From Candidatus Woesearchaeota archaeon (GTDB taxonomy: Archaea > Nanobdellota > Nanobdellia > Woesearchaeales > CG1-02-33-12): DNA of 6,894 nucleotides. The notes beneath the pieces are model-generated. The model searched no databases and was not told where the DNA came from. It saw only the letters and a program-made list of their open reading frames with translations. This document shows positions 6,745 through 6,894 of the stretch, piece after piece (position 1 is the first letter of the stretch; each line of letters begins with the position of its first letter). The DNA lies in assembly GCA_003561825.1 (NCBI GenBank), contig PWVO01000181.1, positions 1 through 6,894 on the forward strand, given 5' to 3'. Both the position numbers and the translations under genes were made by a program.

Positions 6745-6894
6745 ATGATTAATACTATAAAATTCATACTTCATCATCCGCTGGCAAGCAAGAAACCTCT
6801 TGCGGCAATCGGTCGATTTTTACGCTGGCAGATTGGAAGTCGCTTGCTGCACGCTCCCATTGCAGTGCGTTTTGTTAATGATACTCGACTATTA
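6745..6894 (+). CDS. Probable FkbM-family methyltransferase, N-terminus only
   Basis: Fifty codons are open from the ATG at 6745 to the window edge. An in-frame TAG at 6733 makes this the earliest possible ATG. The peptide has a basic, hydrophobic start (INTIKFILHHPL, 2-13), then LAAIGRFLRWQIGSRLL (19-35) and APIAVRFVNDTRLL (37-50). This resembles the N-terminal extension of FkbM-type SAM-dependent methyltransferases found in polysaccharide loci (HPL...KL.AI.RFL.WQI.SRL...P..v.F...t.L). The catalytic SAM-binding part lies outside the window, so the assignment rests on this leader alone. No good ribosome binding site precedes the ATG; the nearest is a weak GAG at 6730-6732. GC over 6721-6894 is about 41% by hand count, well below the genes to its left. 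If correct, it would O-methylate a sugar of the product made by this cluster. Confidence 0.65.
   Translation, partial: MINTIKFILHHPLASKKPLAAIGRFLRWQIGSRLLHAPIAVRFVNDTRLL

Noticed and set aside
6498..6777. Minus-strand frames of 87-89 residues over the repeat region (PSSAWERLPGKL type peptide)
   Set aside because: The peptide is a translation of the palindromic repeat itself. Such peptides are commonly mis-annotated where this repeat occurs and are not evidence of a gene.

Overview
The window is a compact, entirely plus-strand block of surface-polysaccharide (exopolysaccharide, capsule or O-antigen type) biosynthesis genes. The base composition is roughly 50-65% GC. The gene families (WaaE/KdtX-like GT2, Wzy-like polymerase, FkbM-type methyltransferase, DUF29 fragment) and the palindromic intergenic repeat built on a CGTTCCCAAG / CTTGGGAACG stem suggest a free-living Gram-negative bacterium. 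My best guess is a gammaproteobacterium of the sulfur-oxidiser or methanotroph kind. That placement rests on memory of similar sequences, not on a phylogenetic marker, since none is present.

Layout: (1) 1-809, the C-terminal two-thirds of a GT4 glycosyltransferase entering from the left edge. (2) 806-1777, a GT2 glycosyltransferase starting in an ATGA overlap. (3) 1774-3198, a multi-spanning Wzy/O-antigen-ligase-like protein starting in a GTGA overlap. (4) 3263-4357, a membrane acyltransferase of the acyltransferase-3 type. (5) 4357-5529, a second complete GT4 enzyme starting in a TAATG overlap. (6) 5555-5716, a 53-residue stub of a DUF29 protein with a good ribosome binding site. (7) 5735-6568, a GT2 enzyme of the WaaE/KdtX type. 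(8) 6569-6744, a non-coding gap holding a 122-bp palindrome-rich element with imperfect terminal inverted repeats, followed by a purine-rich stretch. (9) 6745-6894, the first 50 codons of a probable FkbM-family methyltransferase running off the right edge and clearly more AT-rich than the rest.

How the genes fit together (inference): the four glycosyltransferases would build a lipid-linked repeat unit at the cytoplasmic face. The acyltransferase would decorate it with an acyl group, the polymerase would join units on the periplasmic side, and the FkbM-type enzyme would O-methylate a sugar. No initiating sugar-phosphate transferase, flippase, chain-length regulator or export protein lies in this window, so the locus must extend beyond it. 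Genes 1-3 and 4-5 overlap by 1-4 bases, and no gap up to 6568 exceeds 64 bases, so genes 1-7 look like one transcript. The repeat element at 6574-6695 is the first plausible break.

The two least ordinary things are the DUF29 stub lodged in the operon and the repeat element. Everything else is a recognisable but unassigned polysaccharide cluster; no new defence or mobile system is visible.
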